Shown in pieces: positions 30,662 through 44,913 of a stretch of DNA of 64,000 nt. Source of the stretch: Cryoendolithus antarcticus (taxonomy: Eukaryota; Ascomycota; Dothideomycetes; Cladosporiales; Cladosporiaceae); the NCBI GenBank assembly GCA_002077065.1, contig NAJO01000037.1:62001-126000 (forward strand), written 5' to 3'. The position numbers were made by a program, and so were the translations under genes. Positions within the stretch are counted from its first letter, which is position 1. The number at the start of each line of letters is the position of its first letter. Under the pieces are notes generated by a model. That model was not told the DNA's origin, made no database searches, and worked only from the letters and a program-made list of their open reading frames with translations.

Positions 30662-31604
30662 ATGGCCGCACTGGCAGCAAAGCGCAAGCGAGATGCCAAC
30701 GACATACCGGACATGCGCGCTCCACCCGGCATGGACCAAGACAGTGAATTCTACGGCATGTATCTCGATAACACGGACATGCATTCACATGAAAACGAAG
30801 GTCTTGCATCCGTGCTGGCAGCTCAAGCCTCCGCCATGCCAGAGCAACATCAACCCCAGCAACACTCGATGCATCCTCCAGTCACACCACAGAACCCAAC
30901 GAGACATCGAAAGCTTCAGACACCCGGTTCGATCGATGTGAGTGCGACTGACACGGCTTCCGCGGCGCTCGCGCAGTATCATAACATGATTGTGCCCGAG
31001 CCGACTGCAAACACGTTTATGCAGAACACGGCTCAGGGTGACAACACTGGAGGCGCAACAGGTGACCATCAAAGGACGACATCATTTGGGGACGGTGGAG
31101 ATGCAGGTAGTGGCGACAACGAGGGATCGCCAAACGGCACGTCGCAGACCCCAGGCGGTGGCAAGCCAAGTGTGGGATCAGATGAGTGGCACAGAGTGCG
31201 ACGTGACAATCACAAAGAAGGTAAGCCTTGGCCAGACCAGCAGCTCCTATGATATATACTGACCTCCTCCACCAGTCGAACGCCGCCGCCGCGAAACAAT
31301 AAACGAAGGCATCAACGAGCTCGCCAAGATCGTCCCCGGCTGCGAGAAGAACAAAGGCAGTATTCTTGCCCGCGCCGTGCAGTTCATCACGCAGCTCAAG
31401 GACAACGAGACGCAGAATATCGAGAAGTGGACGCTTGAGAAGCTGCTTACGGAGCAGGCGATTGCAGAGTTGAGCTCGAGTTGCGATAAGTTGAAGGCTG
31501 AGTGTCAGAGGGCTTGGGATGAGTGTGAGACGTGGAAGGCGAAGGCTGGAGCAGCTGGGGGAAGTGCGGACGGGGATGCGAAGGATGGGGAGGAAGAGGA
31601 TTGA
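30662..31604 (+). CDS. CBF1: bHLH-leucine zipper factor, Cbf1/Cpf1 type, 295 aa
   Basis: Exons 30662-31220 and 31276-31604, joined by a 55-nt intron (GTAAGC donor, CTGAC branch site, CAG acceptor). The join rebuilds the DNA-binding domain: SDEWHRVRRDNHKEVERRRR with the His-Glu-Arg contacts for E-boxes, then INELAKIVPG and KGSILARAVQFITQLKDNE, followed by a leucine-zipper-like coiled coil. The N-terminal half is low-complexity (Gln, His, Asn, Gly, Ser). The WHRVRRDNHKEVERRRRE signature is typical of yeast Cbf1, which binds RTCACRTG at centromeres and at promoters of methionine/sulfur genes; in filamentous fungi only the regulatory role is expected. Nuclear. The intron lies within the basic region, so single-exon reading loses DNA binding. 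Confidence 0.92.
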
Positions 31605-31973
31605 GCAACGAATGAGTTATTGTGGTAGCAACATTGGCTTGCGTGATGACTGGAAGTTCGCAGAAACTACTCGGAAGTGCAAATTTGGGAGGGCGCAAAG
31701 GAGTGGTCTCGGTTGGCTGTGCTGTCTTCTGGCAGCGATCTAGCTTGGGCATAATGCTCGGATGTCTGCTGCACGAGACCATGCAATAATGTGTACATCC
31801 ACTGTTTCCAGCATCACTTAATGTCATCTCTGCGTGCTCCGTGACAGCGTACCCCTGTCTTCACCGCCACCAAAGGCGATATTCACACAGCGAGCATTGT
31901 CCCAGTACCATGGCGTAACAATAATCCACAGAGACCTGTTCATGTAGCCTTTCCCAACATTGCAGTTAAGCCC
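31605..31973. other. Convergent intergenic stretch CBF1 / TIF6
   Basis: About 370 bp between two 3' ends. No gene seen. Confidence 0.5.
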
Positions 31974-32778
31974 TCAGTAGAACGACTCCACCATCGTCTC
32001 CTTGTTCGTCGTGTTTATGCTTCCAGGCGCCATACCCTCTCCAAGCTTGAACACACTCTCCACAACACTCAGCTCTGTTGCAGTCGTGTCCAAGCCTGTG
32101 ACAGCCATCCAGTCATTCACTACCATGCCTGCGCCGACGACAGCAGAGCCTCTGTTCACACTCCCTGCCACAAGCGGGACTTGCAGTAGCGAACTCAGCT
32201 CGTCCTGGTCCTGGATTGACGTTTTCGGGTGCACAAGTCCGCCCTGATTCGAGAGCGACATGTAGCTGCCAGTCAGAACGTTGTCGGCGATTGTTTGTCG
32301 GAAGACTTCCACCCCTAGCACATCGGCGATAATTTCCTCCGTCTCTCTCTCCAAATCCGGATGCACAAGCGCCACATGATCATTAGCACATATTACATTC
32401 CCCAGCGCCGACAACCTCTCCTCGATCCGCTGTATCTTCACACTATCCGGTATGCTATTCCGCAAATGTTGTAGCTCCTGGTCTGTCGTTGAGGTTGGGA
32501 CGAGTAGCCCTTTTCGGTTCCCGGCTGTGAGACGGCCTATGATTCTGGTTCCTGCGATGGTGGTGTGGCAGATGGGGATTACGTCTGCGAGCTCGGCTTC
32601 GAAGACGGAGTAGAAGTTCTCGGAGGCGCCGATGGCGACGAGGGCGTAGGCATTTGTTAGTGTGGAGAAGACGCCAACTCTGTGTTGCTGTTAGCTGCTT
32701 GCGCTTAATCTCGAAAAAGGTCGTGTGCTTAGGTGGAGCTTACTCGTTGGAGTTTTCGAACGAGGCGCGGACAGCCAT
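31974..32778 (-). CDS. TIF6: Ribosome anti-association factor eIF6/Tif6, 246 aa
   Basis: Exons 32744-32778 (35 nt) and 31974-32679, with a 64-nt intron (GTAAGC donor, CTAAC branch site, CAG acceptor). The first exon gives [12 protein letters not shown] and the second continues [17 protein letters not shown], matching the start of the family. The body has [40 protein letters not shown] and the repeated alpha/beta blocks of the five-fold pentein fold, with [14 protein letters not shown] and [18 protein letters not shown]. Length is that of Tif6 (about 245 aa). eIF6 sits on the 60S subunit, needed for 60S maturation in the nucleolus, and blocks premature joining with 40S until released. Firm assignment. 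Confidence 0.96.
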
Positions 32779-33914
32779 GATTGCGGTTTGGTAAGGTTGG
32801 AAGTAGCCTGTGAAGTTGTTGCCGGCGGGAACTTCGATCTAGTTCAGATGCGACGAGGATTCGGAGCTGCTATATTTGTCTGTGGCAATAGGCGCAAAGT
32901 CGAGGATATGGTGGGATATTTGTAGTGCAGTGGAATCTTCACATGCACGTCACAAGCTGAGGGTCCAAATCGGGACGCTAGCGTGGGCAGTGACTCGGCG
33001 ATGAGTCTTACTTTCTCACTTCGATTGCACCTGAACGTTCCCAAATCTGCCATGTTCGTTCCGAGGGCGCCGTGCGAGCGTCTACAATGGCGCTCTCCTT
33101 GGCCTTACGCGATAGTCGGATTCATGTCCTTGTTGTCGAGGCGCACACTCGAAGTGACGAATGCGACATCATGACGAAAGGTAGGATGGCGACGCTCTAC
33201 GTTCCACCAGTATCGTGGATGTCAAGCATCCACAACGTCCGGACTACATCTCCCGTCTCAGCTGAATCGTCAAGATCTGCTCCGTCTCCAATATGCCCAG
33301 AGCTTCCTGGCCACGAATTCGACCGCGGAAGCCACTTGCCTGATTCTCGAGCTCGAGAGTGTCGACGTGCCCAAGAGAAGCCTTGCCCTTACTGCGCCCT
33401 CGACGGTGCAACAGATATTTCTTCCACCCCCCTGAAACGGCGCAATAGGAAACATCGCTGCTCTACAGTCTGGAGCCGTGCTGCATGCGTGCGCTACATC
33501 ACTTGAGTGAGAGCGACACGTAGACGCACCTGGAAAGGGCATGTCTGTACTCCAAGTCAAGTTCGGCTCGAAGGAAGTTCCGAGATAGACGATGCACGCC
33601 GCCCAGTGATACTGCATTATGTTGCCAGACCCGAGACTGTAAGAGTAGCGGCAGAGATATGTCGAAATCGCGTGGTGACGCAGGTAAGTGAAGTCTCGAA
33701 ATCGTCCTCCTTCACCTTTGATTATTCGCGGGAGGCTGGTATCCATGTGGCAACAGACTCTTCCACCCAAGACTACATCAAGGTGCCTCAACAATCACCA
33801 GAATTGGATCACCCATGTACTAATCGACAGTCACCTCGGACATCTTCACCAAAGTCAAGAGTCTTTACAGTCTATGTACATCGAACAGCATCATAAAAAG
33901 ATCAATCCATCACA
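32779..33914. other. Intergenic, TIF6 promoter and GH5 3' flank
   Basis: About 1.1 kb. ORFs of 130-175 codons overlap on both strands (for example 33270-33794 minus and 33072-33506 plus) but carry no recognisable domain, and neither looks better than its opposite-strand partner. I do not call a gene. Confidence 0.4.
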
Positions 33915-35507
33915 TCACCCGAAATGGCACTGCCCCGGAAACATCCTCTCGGTAACCTTCCCCATAACCCCATACTTCACCAGATTGCTCACGCCCCAAG
34001 CCCCCGGCCCCTTATAATTCCACATGAACCAGCCCTTCGCCCCGCGCTCAAAAGCATCCAGCTCAGCCTCGATGAACTTCCTCGTAGCCGTCTTCAACGG
34101 TCCGTTCCAGTACTGCATATCGACGTTCGTCGAGCACTGGCAGCCGTCGATGTAGCATGTGCTGCCTGCCACCGTCGAGCCGTCTGGGTTGGCGCAGATG
34201 TTTGTTTGGGCTGAGAACTCGCCGACGTACACTGGCAGATTTGCAGTGGAGGAAAGGAGGGCGGAGGAGGTCCAGTTGCAGGCTTTGGCTATGTGTTGGT
34301 CTTGCGTCAGGGAGGAGTCGGCGGCCATTTGGTTCTGATAGAGGTGGGTGTCTATTGCGAAGGGTGCAGGAGCACTGGAGTTCGCGGACGCGGAGGTGTT
34401 GCCGAGGATAGCGGCGTTGACGTCCAGCCATTGCGAAGGACCCATGAAGCCATCGTGCATGATGATCTGGAGGTTCTTGTTGGTTGCTACAGAGCGCACG
34501 GCGGCATAAGCTTCTTGCGCCCAGGACTTGGTGGTTTCTAGATTGTTCTGTTGCCAGGAGATTGGCTCGTTGACGAGTTCCAGGCCGAAGACCACGTCGG
34601 CGTACGCTGGAGCGCCGTACTTACGGGCCATGGTTTGCAAGATCGAGATGCTCTTCTGCATGTTCGTCGTGCCGTTGGACTGCGCCTTGTCTTGCCATGC
34701 GACATTGCCGAACCGTCCGCTGTTATCGAACCCGTTCTGTGAGCCTGGCGATCCGTGACAGTCCACCAGGACCTTCAGACCTGCGCTACGGCACCAGCCA
34801 ATTGCTCTCTCGAGATATGCGTCAGCACCGGTGATGTAGCCCGAGCCAAAAGTGTCATACGCCCAATAGCCGATTGGAATGCGTACCGCGTTCAGCCCCA
34901 GACCGGCAATAGCTTTGATGTCGTTCTCGGTGATATAAGTCTCCCAGTGCTGCTTGAGCTTCGCTACCGCTCCATCGGTCTGGTCGAAAGTCCACTGATC
35001 CACAGCATCGGTGCCTTCGAAGCAGTCCGAGTTCATCCACTTCTCTAGGATCAGCCATCCACCAAGATTGACGCCACGAAGCGTCGATGGCATTGCAGGA
35101 GCAGCGGGCGCTGTGGCAGTTGGTCCAGCAGACTGCGTCGCATTGACTTGCGATGGCTTGAGGGTGACTGAGCTGTTTGATGATCCAGTCGGGTATGCGG
35201 CAGATGCTCCGGTGCCTGGTGGGAATGTCGCCATATCTGAGCCGCGGTAGCCCCATGGTGCCGTGCCGTGCGGCTGTGCACTGACAGTGATTGTAGCGTA
35301 GACGAGCGAAGTCACTGTCGATGCCGCGGCTGCTGCTGGAGTCGGGTCAATTTGCGCTAGACTTGGTGCTTGGAATGCATAGAACCAATCTGTCGATGTT
35401 GCTCTCGGTGTGTGCGAGTGGCGATGTTGGTTGAGGTGTGGGTGGGCGTGCGTGGCGCTCAGAGTTGTTGCGGTCGCCAACACGGCGAGTGATGTTCGTG
35501 TCCTCAT
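33915..35507 (-). CDS. Secreted GH5 glucan 1,3-beta-glucosidase, 530 aa
   Basis: A single exon; the ATG at 35507 is chosen because it starts a clear signal peptide (MRTRTSLAVLATATTLSATHA). Then comes a linker of about 120 residues rich in Ala, Ser, Thr, Pro and Gly, and the GH5 (exo-beta-1,3-glucanase, Exg1-like) domain from LRGVNLGGWLILEKWM. The acid/base Glu314 lies in LELVNEPIS and the nucleophile Glu430 in VYVGEFSAQT; GLNAVRIPIGYWAYD and DCHGSPGSQNG are standard family blocks. Several N-glycosylation sequons are present. It trims beta-1,3-glucan in the cell wall or from outside sources. A TATAAG lies at 35538-35543 on the minus strand, only about 30 bp before the ATG. The linker makes it longer than the usual 400-450 aa. 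Confidence 0.92.
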   Translation of the reverse strand: MRTRTSLAVLATATTLSATHAHPHLNQHRHSHTPRATSTDWFYAFQAPSLAQIDPTPAAAAASTVTSLVYATITVSAQPHGTAPWGYRGSDMATFPPGTGASAAYPTGSSNSSVTLKPSQVNATQSAGPTATAPAAPAMPSTLRGVNLGGWLILEKWMNSDCFEGTDAVDQWTFDQTDGAVAKLKQHWETYITENDIKAIAGLGLNAVRIPIGYWAYDTFGSGYITGADAYLERAIGWCRSAGLKVLVDCHGSPGSQNGFDNSGRFGNVAWQDKAQSNGTTNMQKSISILQTMARKYGAPAYADVVFGLELVNEPISWQQNNLETTKSWAQEAYAAVRSVATNKNLQIIMHDGFMGPSQWLDVNAAILGNTSASANSSAPAPFAIDTHLYQNQMAADSSLTQDQHIAKACNWTSSALLSSTANLPVYVGEFSAQTNICANPDGSTVAGSTCYIDGCQCSTNVDMQYWNGPLKTATRKFIEAELDAFERGAKGWFMWNYKGPGAWGVSNLVKYGVMGKVTERMFPGQCHFG

Positions 35508-36863
35508 GTTGGATACGGCGATATGGGCGGAGCGGATCTTATAATGGCAGATGGCTACGTCTCGCGACTCCGCTGTGCTCAATGTTCAGTGCAGTGACTA
35601 GGCAGTCATAGGTATAGTCGTCGCCAAGCCTGATATAGATGCTATTGTCGCAAGCCAGTTGCGACTCTCTGATCTAGTATGGAGAGTGCTCAACACCCTT
35701 CCAATATGCTGTAAGCGTGAGTATGCTCTGCGTGATACCCTGTCAATCTCTCTTGGTATGATCTCGATCTCTCCGTACAGTGGTAACGACAGCAAGGCAA
35801 CAACAAAGCTCCCCCGAAGAGCGAATGTAAGTGGCCACTAGGACCTGCGCAACCACAAGGGCGCTGCCGAACAAAGACAAAGAAAGTGACAGAATGAGCA
35901 CGTGAAAAGGAGGAACAAAGGGAGGGAATAGGGCAAGGAGAGAAGCACACCCAAAGTGAAGTCCAGGTGAGGTGGCGGAGCAAGGCATGGTCGCTGCGCA
36001 TTGCTGCCGGCCACTGCTCGGGTTGTGGGTGCCGCACGAGCTTGACGAGCAAAGATAGATAGCAGTGAGCGGCTGTGGGGCTTGAGTGTTACAGATTGAA
36101 GGAAAAGGGATGATACGCGTGTACTTGGGGTGTTGGAGCCTTGCGCAGGCTCCAGTCTTTGACCTGACGGATTGAAAGTTAGAGCCGCTCGCGACCTGCT
36201 TGACTGTCTTTCAAGTGACGCTTCGTGTGCCTGGTCTGGATGCACTGGATGTAAGTAGCATTCCAGGATTGCCACGATGGTGAGGTCCGGCAGTCGTCAG
36301 CCTTGCGCGCGCGGGCCAATCGCCTAAAAGCTTAGCCTCACACCAGTCGCAGATCTCAGATGAAGGGAAAAGTGGTGGAGTATGGTAATCTATTGATAAA
36401 ATTCTAGGGTCTTACAAATGACAAGGTGACGCGGAGTTTCGTGGTCTGCATGCTTGCTATCTCGAACACTTTGCTACGCAGGTGAGCAGAGTTGAGTGGT
36501 TCATGAGTACGACCACCTCTGCGTTTGTTTGCTTGCCCATCCACTGAATGCCTCGACTGCGTCCAGTATGGTGGCATCGCGACACGTCGCGTCGACTCTG
36601 GCTTCCTGACCAGCGTAGGCAGCTATTCCCCACGGCATGGGCTGCACCGCTGCACTCGATGCTCGAGGTCAATGCTTAGACCGTGCTTCCTGTGTTAGGA
36701 CGCATGTCTGCTCGCCGTCACATCTGAATCTCCCATTCTGCTTGTTGCCTTGAAGTGGCAGTCTGAGACGCATTGGACGTACTGAATACCGTATGGTAAG
36801 GCGAGTCTGACCCAGCTTGTACTAGTCGACGTTCGCTAAGTGCGCTGCTGTGGAGCGCCTGGC
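35508..36863. other. Intergenic, GH5 promoter and FES1 3' flank
   Basis: About 1.35 kb. A TATAAG lies close to the GH5 start and a CACGTG palindrome near 35900. Short ORFs only; no gene that I can support. Confidence 0.4.
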
Positions 36864-37502
36864 TCAAGGCTTTGCCGCCTTCTCCCGAAGTGGTCCAATG
36901 ATCTTGTCCACCTGCTCCATCTCCCCAGCATCGAGCTTCTCGTCTCCATCCCAAACATCCTTGGGTGTGTGCTTCGCCAACTCATCAAGTCCTGGCTGAT
37001 AGTTTCTGACCTCCGAGCTCAGTGCAGTCACTGCCTTCTTCCTCACGCTCTGCTCCTTGTCCTCCATTGCCAGCTTGAGCAGCTTGGGCACCGCGCCGAT
37101 AGCCAAGCATCTCTCCTGACACGGCGCATTGTTCTGCACAGCCGTGCTCAGACACCAGCATGCGTATCGTCTGCACTCCGCCTCTTCGCTGCCAAGCTGC
37201 TCGACCAGCGGCATCCACAGTCCAAGCGCCTGCATATTGTTCGCGTTGTCAAGATTCTCGATCAGTTGCTCAAAGTTGTCCCAGGCGATGAGCTTGTTCT
37301 CCATATCGACTTTGTCGGCGGGCGCGGTGATGGCGAGCATAGCCTCTCGCATGCGGTCGGCGTCTGAGGGACCACCCAGAAGTTGCGCGAGGAGTTCCGG
37401 GTTGAGGCTTTTTGGGTTGCGCGCTGCGCCATTGGGTGCTTGTGGTTGGCCGCCGGCGCTGTTTTCGATGCCCCATTGGAGGAGCTCGTTGAATTGTGAC
37501 AT
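36864..37502 (-). CDS. FES1: Hsp70 nucleotide exchange factor Fes1, 212 aa
   Basis: Single exon with an ATG at 37502, giving the typical start MSQFNELLQWGIENS. Armadillo-like repeats follow: NNMQALGLWMPLVEQLGSEE, RRYACWCLSTAVQNNAPCQE and GAVPKLLKLAMEDKEQSVRK, as in HspBP1/Fes1. The C-terminal helix (AGEMEQVDKIIGPLREKA) is also typical. Fes1 opens the nucleotide cleft of cytosolic Hsp70 (Ssa) and helps send misfolded proteins to degradation. Length fits fungal Fes1 (about 210 aa), which is shorter than yeast. The frame is open 15 codons upstream of the ATG without another ATG. It is divergent from the actin gene across about 950 bp. Confidence 0.93.
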   Translation of the reverse strand: MSQFNELLQWGIENSAGGQPQAPNGAARNPKSLNPELLAQLLGGPSDADRMREAMLAITAPADKVDMENKLIAWDNFEQLIENLDNANNMQALGLWMPLVEQLGSEEAECRRYACWCLSTAVQNNAPCQERCLAIGAVPKLLKLAMEDKEQSVRKKAVTALSSEVRNYQPGLDELAKHTPKDVWDGDEKLDAGEMEQVDKIIGPLREKAAKP

Positions 37503-38452
37503 GGCGCTTGCGTTTGGTGTAGTGTGTAATCGCCGAGTTCGAAACACTTGAAGCCAATCTGTGTGTAAGTGCTCTCGAGGATGTGCAATTCAGTGCATAA
37601 TATAGGGACTAGTACGGACAGAGGAGCGAGTAGCAAACCTTGCGCTTGGCACTCTGCATGCACTGGTCGTTTCTCGTGACTTCCACGTGGCTCAGCAGTG
37701 GGATATCGCGCAGGGCGACACCGGCACTTACAGCGAGCCTGGTCTGAATAAGACAGTTGATGCGGAGCGCCAACCCTGCACAAAATGTGCTAAGACCTCG
37801 ACAGGCCAGACTGACGACACGCTCGTACCCTTGCGAACGAGTGCCAAGTCAGCAAAAGTGCATTGACCCTGGGAGTCGTTCCTTCCCCACTACCCCGCCA
37901 CATCGAATAATTGTGTGTTCAACAAATATGCGCCTGGCAGTGGTATGCTGTTGACGGGCTGGCTTGGTATGTGGACAGCATGTGATGACACAGGGCAATC
38001 GAGAGATGGAAGTATTGGTACTGGCTGAGTGGCGATAGCATGGCGTCAGCAGTGGCAGTGAGCCGGCGCAGCCTCCATCGCACTGAAGAACGCGCGTATG
38101 AGAGGCAACACCAATACTCGTGACGATTTCATGATAGGCACCCATTTGCTGTGAAAGGCCTTCTTTGCACCCCTGACTTGGTCCTCGTCGTAATTTCCTC
38201 CTTCCTTTATAGACACTGTTCTTGCTGCAGGAGCACGGCGTTCGTGATTCGCTATCGCCCAGGTCATCCGGCAGGAACGCTTCGCCAAGACTCGCCTGCC
38301 CTTGATCTCACCGACAGCTGGAAACAACTTTACATCACTACCCTCACGTTACACCTCACCCACACCTGTCACATCTACCCTGCCGTACTCCATCACCACA
38401 GCTCACTCGAACTGATCACTTCACAACACCTCACACACCCATCACCGCTGCC
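37503..38452. other. Divergent promoter region FES1 / actin
   Basis: About 950 bp. The last 150 bp before the actin ATG are strongly C/T/A-rich on the plus strand (repeated CACC, CTCACA), as usual in leaders of highly expressed filamentous-fungal genes. A TATA-like TTTATAGA lies near 38204. A CACGTG lies near 37685. Confidence 0.5.
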
Positions 38453-39964
<1,512 letters not shown>

Positions 39965-40284
39965 GAGCAAATGGCTTCGGAGGACGACGGTCACATTTGT
40001 TCGAGGCACCGTGGACGGTACGAGTATCCGATAGTAGTCAGAGGCAGAAGGCCCCATTTGGGGCCGCGCAGCGTTTGTGTCATGGCATCGCTGTTGATGG
40101 CAGCTGCATCAATTAAATGGTAGCTGTAAGCAATGACATTTGTTAAATGGTGTGCCTTGTCTCTTCTCATGGTATGTTTTCTCTTGTGCATTCATATGTA
40201 AACTCACGAGAGCAGACATTGACGACACAAGTTCGCCGAGAGGCAACAGTCCGCGTGTAACCCAAACTCCAGACTCCGCCTCTC
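39965..40284. other. Actin 3' flank
   Basis: About 320 bp of 3' untranslated and spacer sequence. No gene seen. Confidence 0.4.
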
Positions 40285-40740
40285 ATGGACAGCACCACCA
40301 CCATCTCCGGTTGTTCCAGCGAACATGATGCTCAGGGGAGATTAAAAAATCATCGGATGAGGCACCACTTTGACGCCCTCCGCAATTTAAGAGTAAGCCT
40401 CTTCTGGGCGAAGCAACACACGCTCTCACTGCTCCAGCAGACATCAAGTTACCTCAGGAACGCCCAGAAAAGCCACGGAGAAACACTGCGTACCTTACGC
40501 ACCCTGCGAAAGATTCCAGGCAAGTCTCACATTCTCAAACGAGCGACTCACGTTACGTTGTCACAGCCACAGGAACTATCACGAGATCTCAAGAAAGGTG
40601 CAAGAGCCACGGAGAAGGCATGCTTGAACACCCTGCGAAATATCGAGAAGGTCATACATCTTCTCACCTGCGAATTTCACTCCGTTGTGACGGTCATGGC
40701 TAATATCGTAGTCTCTCAGGAATGCCGAAAGGGTTGTTGA
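40285..40740 (+). CDS. Orphan ORF, 151 aa, with internal repeats; doubtful
   Basis: An open frame from ATG to stop in the gene-poor stretch between actin and ATP2. The product is basic, rich in Leu, Arg, Lys and His, predicted mostly helical by eye. It contains related segments (for example around TLRTLRKIPGK and NTLRNIEKV), and at DNA level the words GCCACGGAGAA and ACCCTGCGAAA recur. No known domain. It lies 0.5 kb left of a decayed formin fragment, so it may be part of the same unstable region. It could be a young lineage-specific gene, or chance. Confidence 0.2.
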   Translation: MDSTTTISGCSSEHDAQGRLKNHRMRHHFDALRNLRVSLFWAKQHTLSLLQQTSSYLRNAQKSHGETLRTLRTLRKIPGKSHILKRATHVTLSQPQELSRDLKKGARATEKACLNTLRNIEKVIHLLTCEFHSVVTVMANIVVSQECRKGC

Positions 40741-41248
40741 GAGGCTGCTTCTGCACATCGTAGGAAGGGTAAGGTGAGTGTCGTCTTCTCTCGGGAGTTA
40801 GAGCGTTTCAAGTACTTGTGCATGGCAGATAGACAGACGTGCCCCATGTACTCACCCCAATTGGCAGCGACAGGAGAAGGGCTGCTTTCGTCAGCAAAAC
40901 TCACTGCCGAGTGATCTGAGTAAAGTGCCCTGACTCTTCCGGAGTGTGTTTGTCTTGTTCATGGACTATGTCTCTCGATTGCTTTTGCATTACGTGCCCC
41001 GTTCCTTTGCGCAGATGATCCGAGCTACTGCTTCTAGTGGAGAGGTAGCATGAGGGTGGGAAATACTTGAGACTGGCGCCAACGAGGCTGCCCAGCTTGG
41101 TATCGACCAGGCCAGTAAGAGTACTCTTCCACTTCGCTTCAGCATTTCACTTTGCTGCGTAGGAGGTGAGCACAATACTGGTGCTGATGCCACTATTGGT
41201 AACATCTAATTTCCATGCCAGTTGTACAGCCCGTCGACAGGTCGTTGT
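40741..41248. other. Spacer before formin relic
   Basis: About 500 bp with no coding signal that I can support. I looked for further formin similarity and saw none that was clear. Confidence 0.35.
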
Positions 41249-41735
41249 ACTAAGAGCTGTAGAATGGCATCGTGAATGAGATGATCTCGTTCCGATGGCG
41301 AAGGAAATCCAGCACTTTGGCTAAAGCAGCGAAGTCGAAGCCAAAGCTGACAAGCTACAGATCATTCCGCGCGACCTCATGTATGCCATGCAGATCTCCC
41401 CTTGCTCACGTTCAACGCCGCCGACAGCACGCGCGAGATCAAGCAGATCGACGAAAGCGGCAAGGGAAAGGCCAACTGAAAACAATCCTCTCACCCGACC
41501 TTATCCCATGCATGCAAAATTCGCTGGCGTATCTCAGCGCGAAGAGGTAGCTCACTTGATTATCCATGCAGCCCTCGTTGTCCAAGCTCAGCACTCGGGG
41601 CGCCCAAGAGATGACTCGCATGATCATACACCGCGACCGCGAGGTTCAACATCACACAGACAGGACAGGACTTCAAGAAGTACATTGACGACATCAACAA
41701 CGTACAGGCATCTCGAGATGCCGGATCTTCCGGCG
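41249..41735 (+). pseudogene. Decayed, rearranged fragment of formin FH2 domain
   Basis: At least four short blocks resemble the FH2 part of the complete formin in this window. Block A, 41249-41400, matches 59069-59220, with shared words such as AAGAGCT, GATGGC/CATGGC and the stretch around GCGCGACCTC and ATGCAGAT. Block B, 41435-41570, matches 59131-59280 again, starting at GAGATCAAGCAG. Block C, 41577-41645, matches 59217-59284 with 50 of 60 bases equal by my count and an identical CGCATGATCATACA. Block D, 41645-41735, matches 59833-59925 (encoding GQDFKKYIDDINNVQ against GQDAKRYIDNIKNVQ). Blocks A and B copy the same formin segment, and about 550 bp is missing between C and D. Frames change between blocks and stops occur. 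It is a non-functional remnant of a formin duplication with internal rearrangement. Confidence 0.75.
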
Positions 41736-42457
41736 ATTCTGTTCTACTCACAGCTGTGTCCGTTGGACGGCTCAAGGACAGACAACGGCGATTGATGTAG
41801 ATCAAGACACCGGGAGTGAGGCTGCTCCGTTCGTTCGCCGTTCAGTGCAGCGAAGCGCGATCTGACGTCTCAGTAGCGTCGCTGGTAGCTCGATTTTTGT
41901 TGATGGATTGGGAGGCAGAGGCAATGGGCGAGGAATCGTTGTGTTTCATGTTGTGACGGGGTAGCAGCGTTGTGAAAACAACCTGAAGCGATACCGGCGT
42001 CTGTAATGAGCATCTCGTGACGATGTTAGGTACAGAGACAGGAGAGACGAAGGACTCACCCTTCCTATCGCCGCTCTCCCAAAAGTGTGAAGGGGCCAAT
42101 AGGTAGATCATTCTTTGAAGCGTAGATCGATCGCACCGAGACAAGAAACAGTCTAGCGAGGTAGTTTCAAGAGTGCTGCGGAAGACACACCGCTGGGCAC
42201 ACGGTCTCTCACCGACGGCATAGACGCAATGTGGCACTAGCGGGGAGGATAGTAGTAACATGAGCGCTGTCCATACTTTTAGGAGAGCTGTAACAAGTCC
42301 AATGTATGTTGTTGTGCCGGGCTTGGCGGTGGCCCATGCTTTTCTCGGTGGCAGAACCCGGAACGAACCGACTCCTCCTTTGCTGTCTGTCGACCTCAGA
42401 GCTCCAAACCACATCTCCTCTCACCACACCTCACTACACCTCTCCACACCCCTCAAC
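41736..42457. other. Spacer and ATP2 promoter
   Basis: About 720 bp. The last 60 bp are C/A/T-rich (repeated CACCTC), the usual leader of a highly expressed gene. No gene seen. Confidence 0.45.
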
Positions 42458-44303
<1,846 letters not shown>

Positions 44304-44913
44304 ATGCGTTCTGTAGAGTGACCGGGGACTACTGAGAGGCGGTCTTGCGTAGCTTCGAAGGCACGCGAGACCTGTGTGTACAGAGCAAAAGCTAGAGCGG
44401 AGAGGCGGGGGCTGTAGTGTGTAGACTAGTGCTGTGGAACCGTGGTCCGTTTGCATCTCCATTTCCCCCCCGAGTCCTCCATCATTCACGTCCGCTTCTC
44501 CGGAGCTGTGGGATGACGGTAATGCTCATGCCAGTTTGGCTACGGCGGCAAAGGCATGGACCGCTGCATTCTCTAGAGGCCGTCGATGTGAAAGGCACTA
44601 GCGACAAGCTGTGCCTGCGTCTCACCGGCCGTTGCATGTCAGGTTCGTCAGCATGACCTGCCCCATGAATGCACAAGAGTATACTGTGATCTAAGAGACA
44701 TTGACATGCGTGGCCTTTGCTACCACACCAGACGAACCCGGCGACGCCTCGGCCGCTGCAATATGGAATCTATCGCTTGTGTTGCGGCGCTTGACATGCA
44801 TTTCGTACCCTGCATACAAGAAGGTCTTTAAGACCGCATTTTACTGCCCAGTGTAAACAGGGAACAGATCCGGCGATAATGCGGCGGCTACGTCGCTACA
44901 CAGCCCACACCCA
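44304..44913. other. Convergent intergenic region ATP2 / FAR11
   Basis: About 610 bp between two 3' ends. Nothing else seen. Confidence 0.5.

Noticed and set aside
33072..33896. Overlapping ORFs of 130-175 codons between TIF6 and the GH5 gene
   Set aside because: Both strands are open for similar lengths, with no domain and no consistent splice-supported model.
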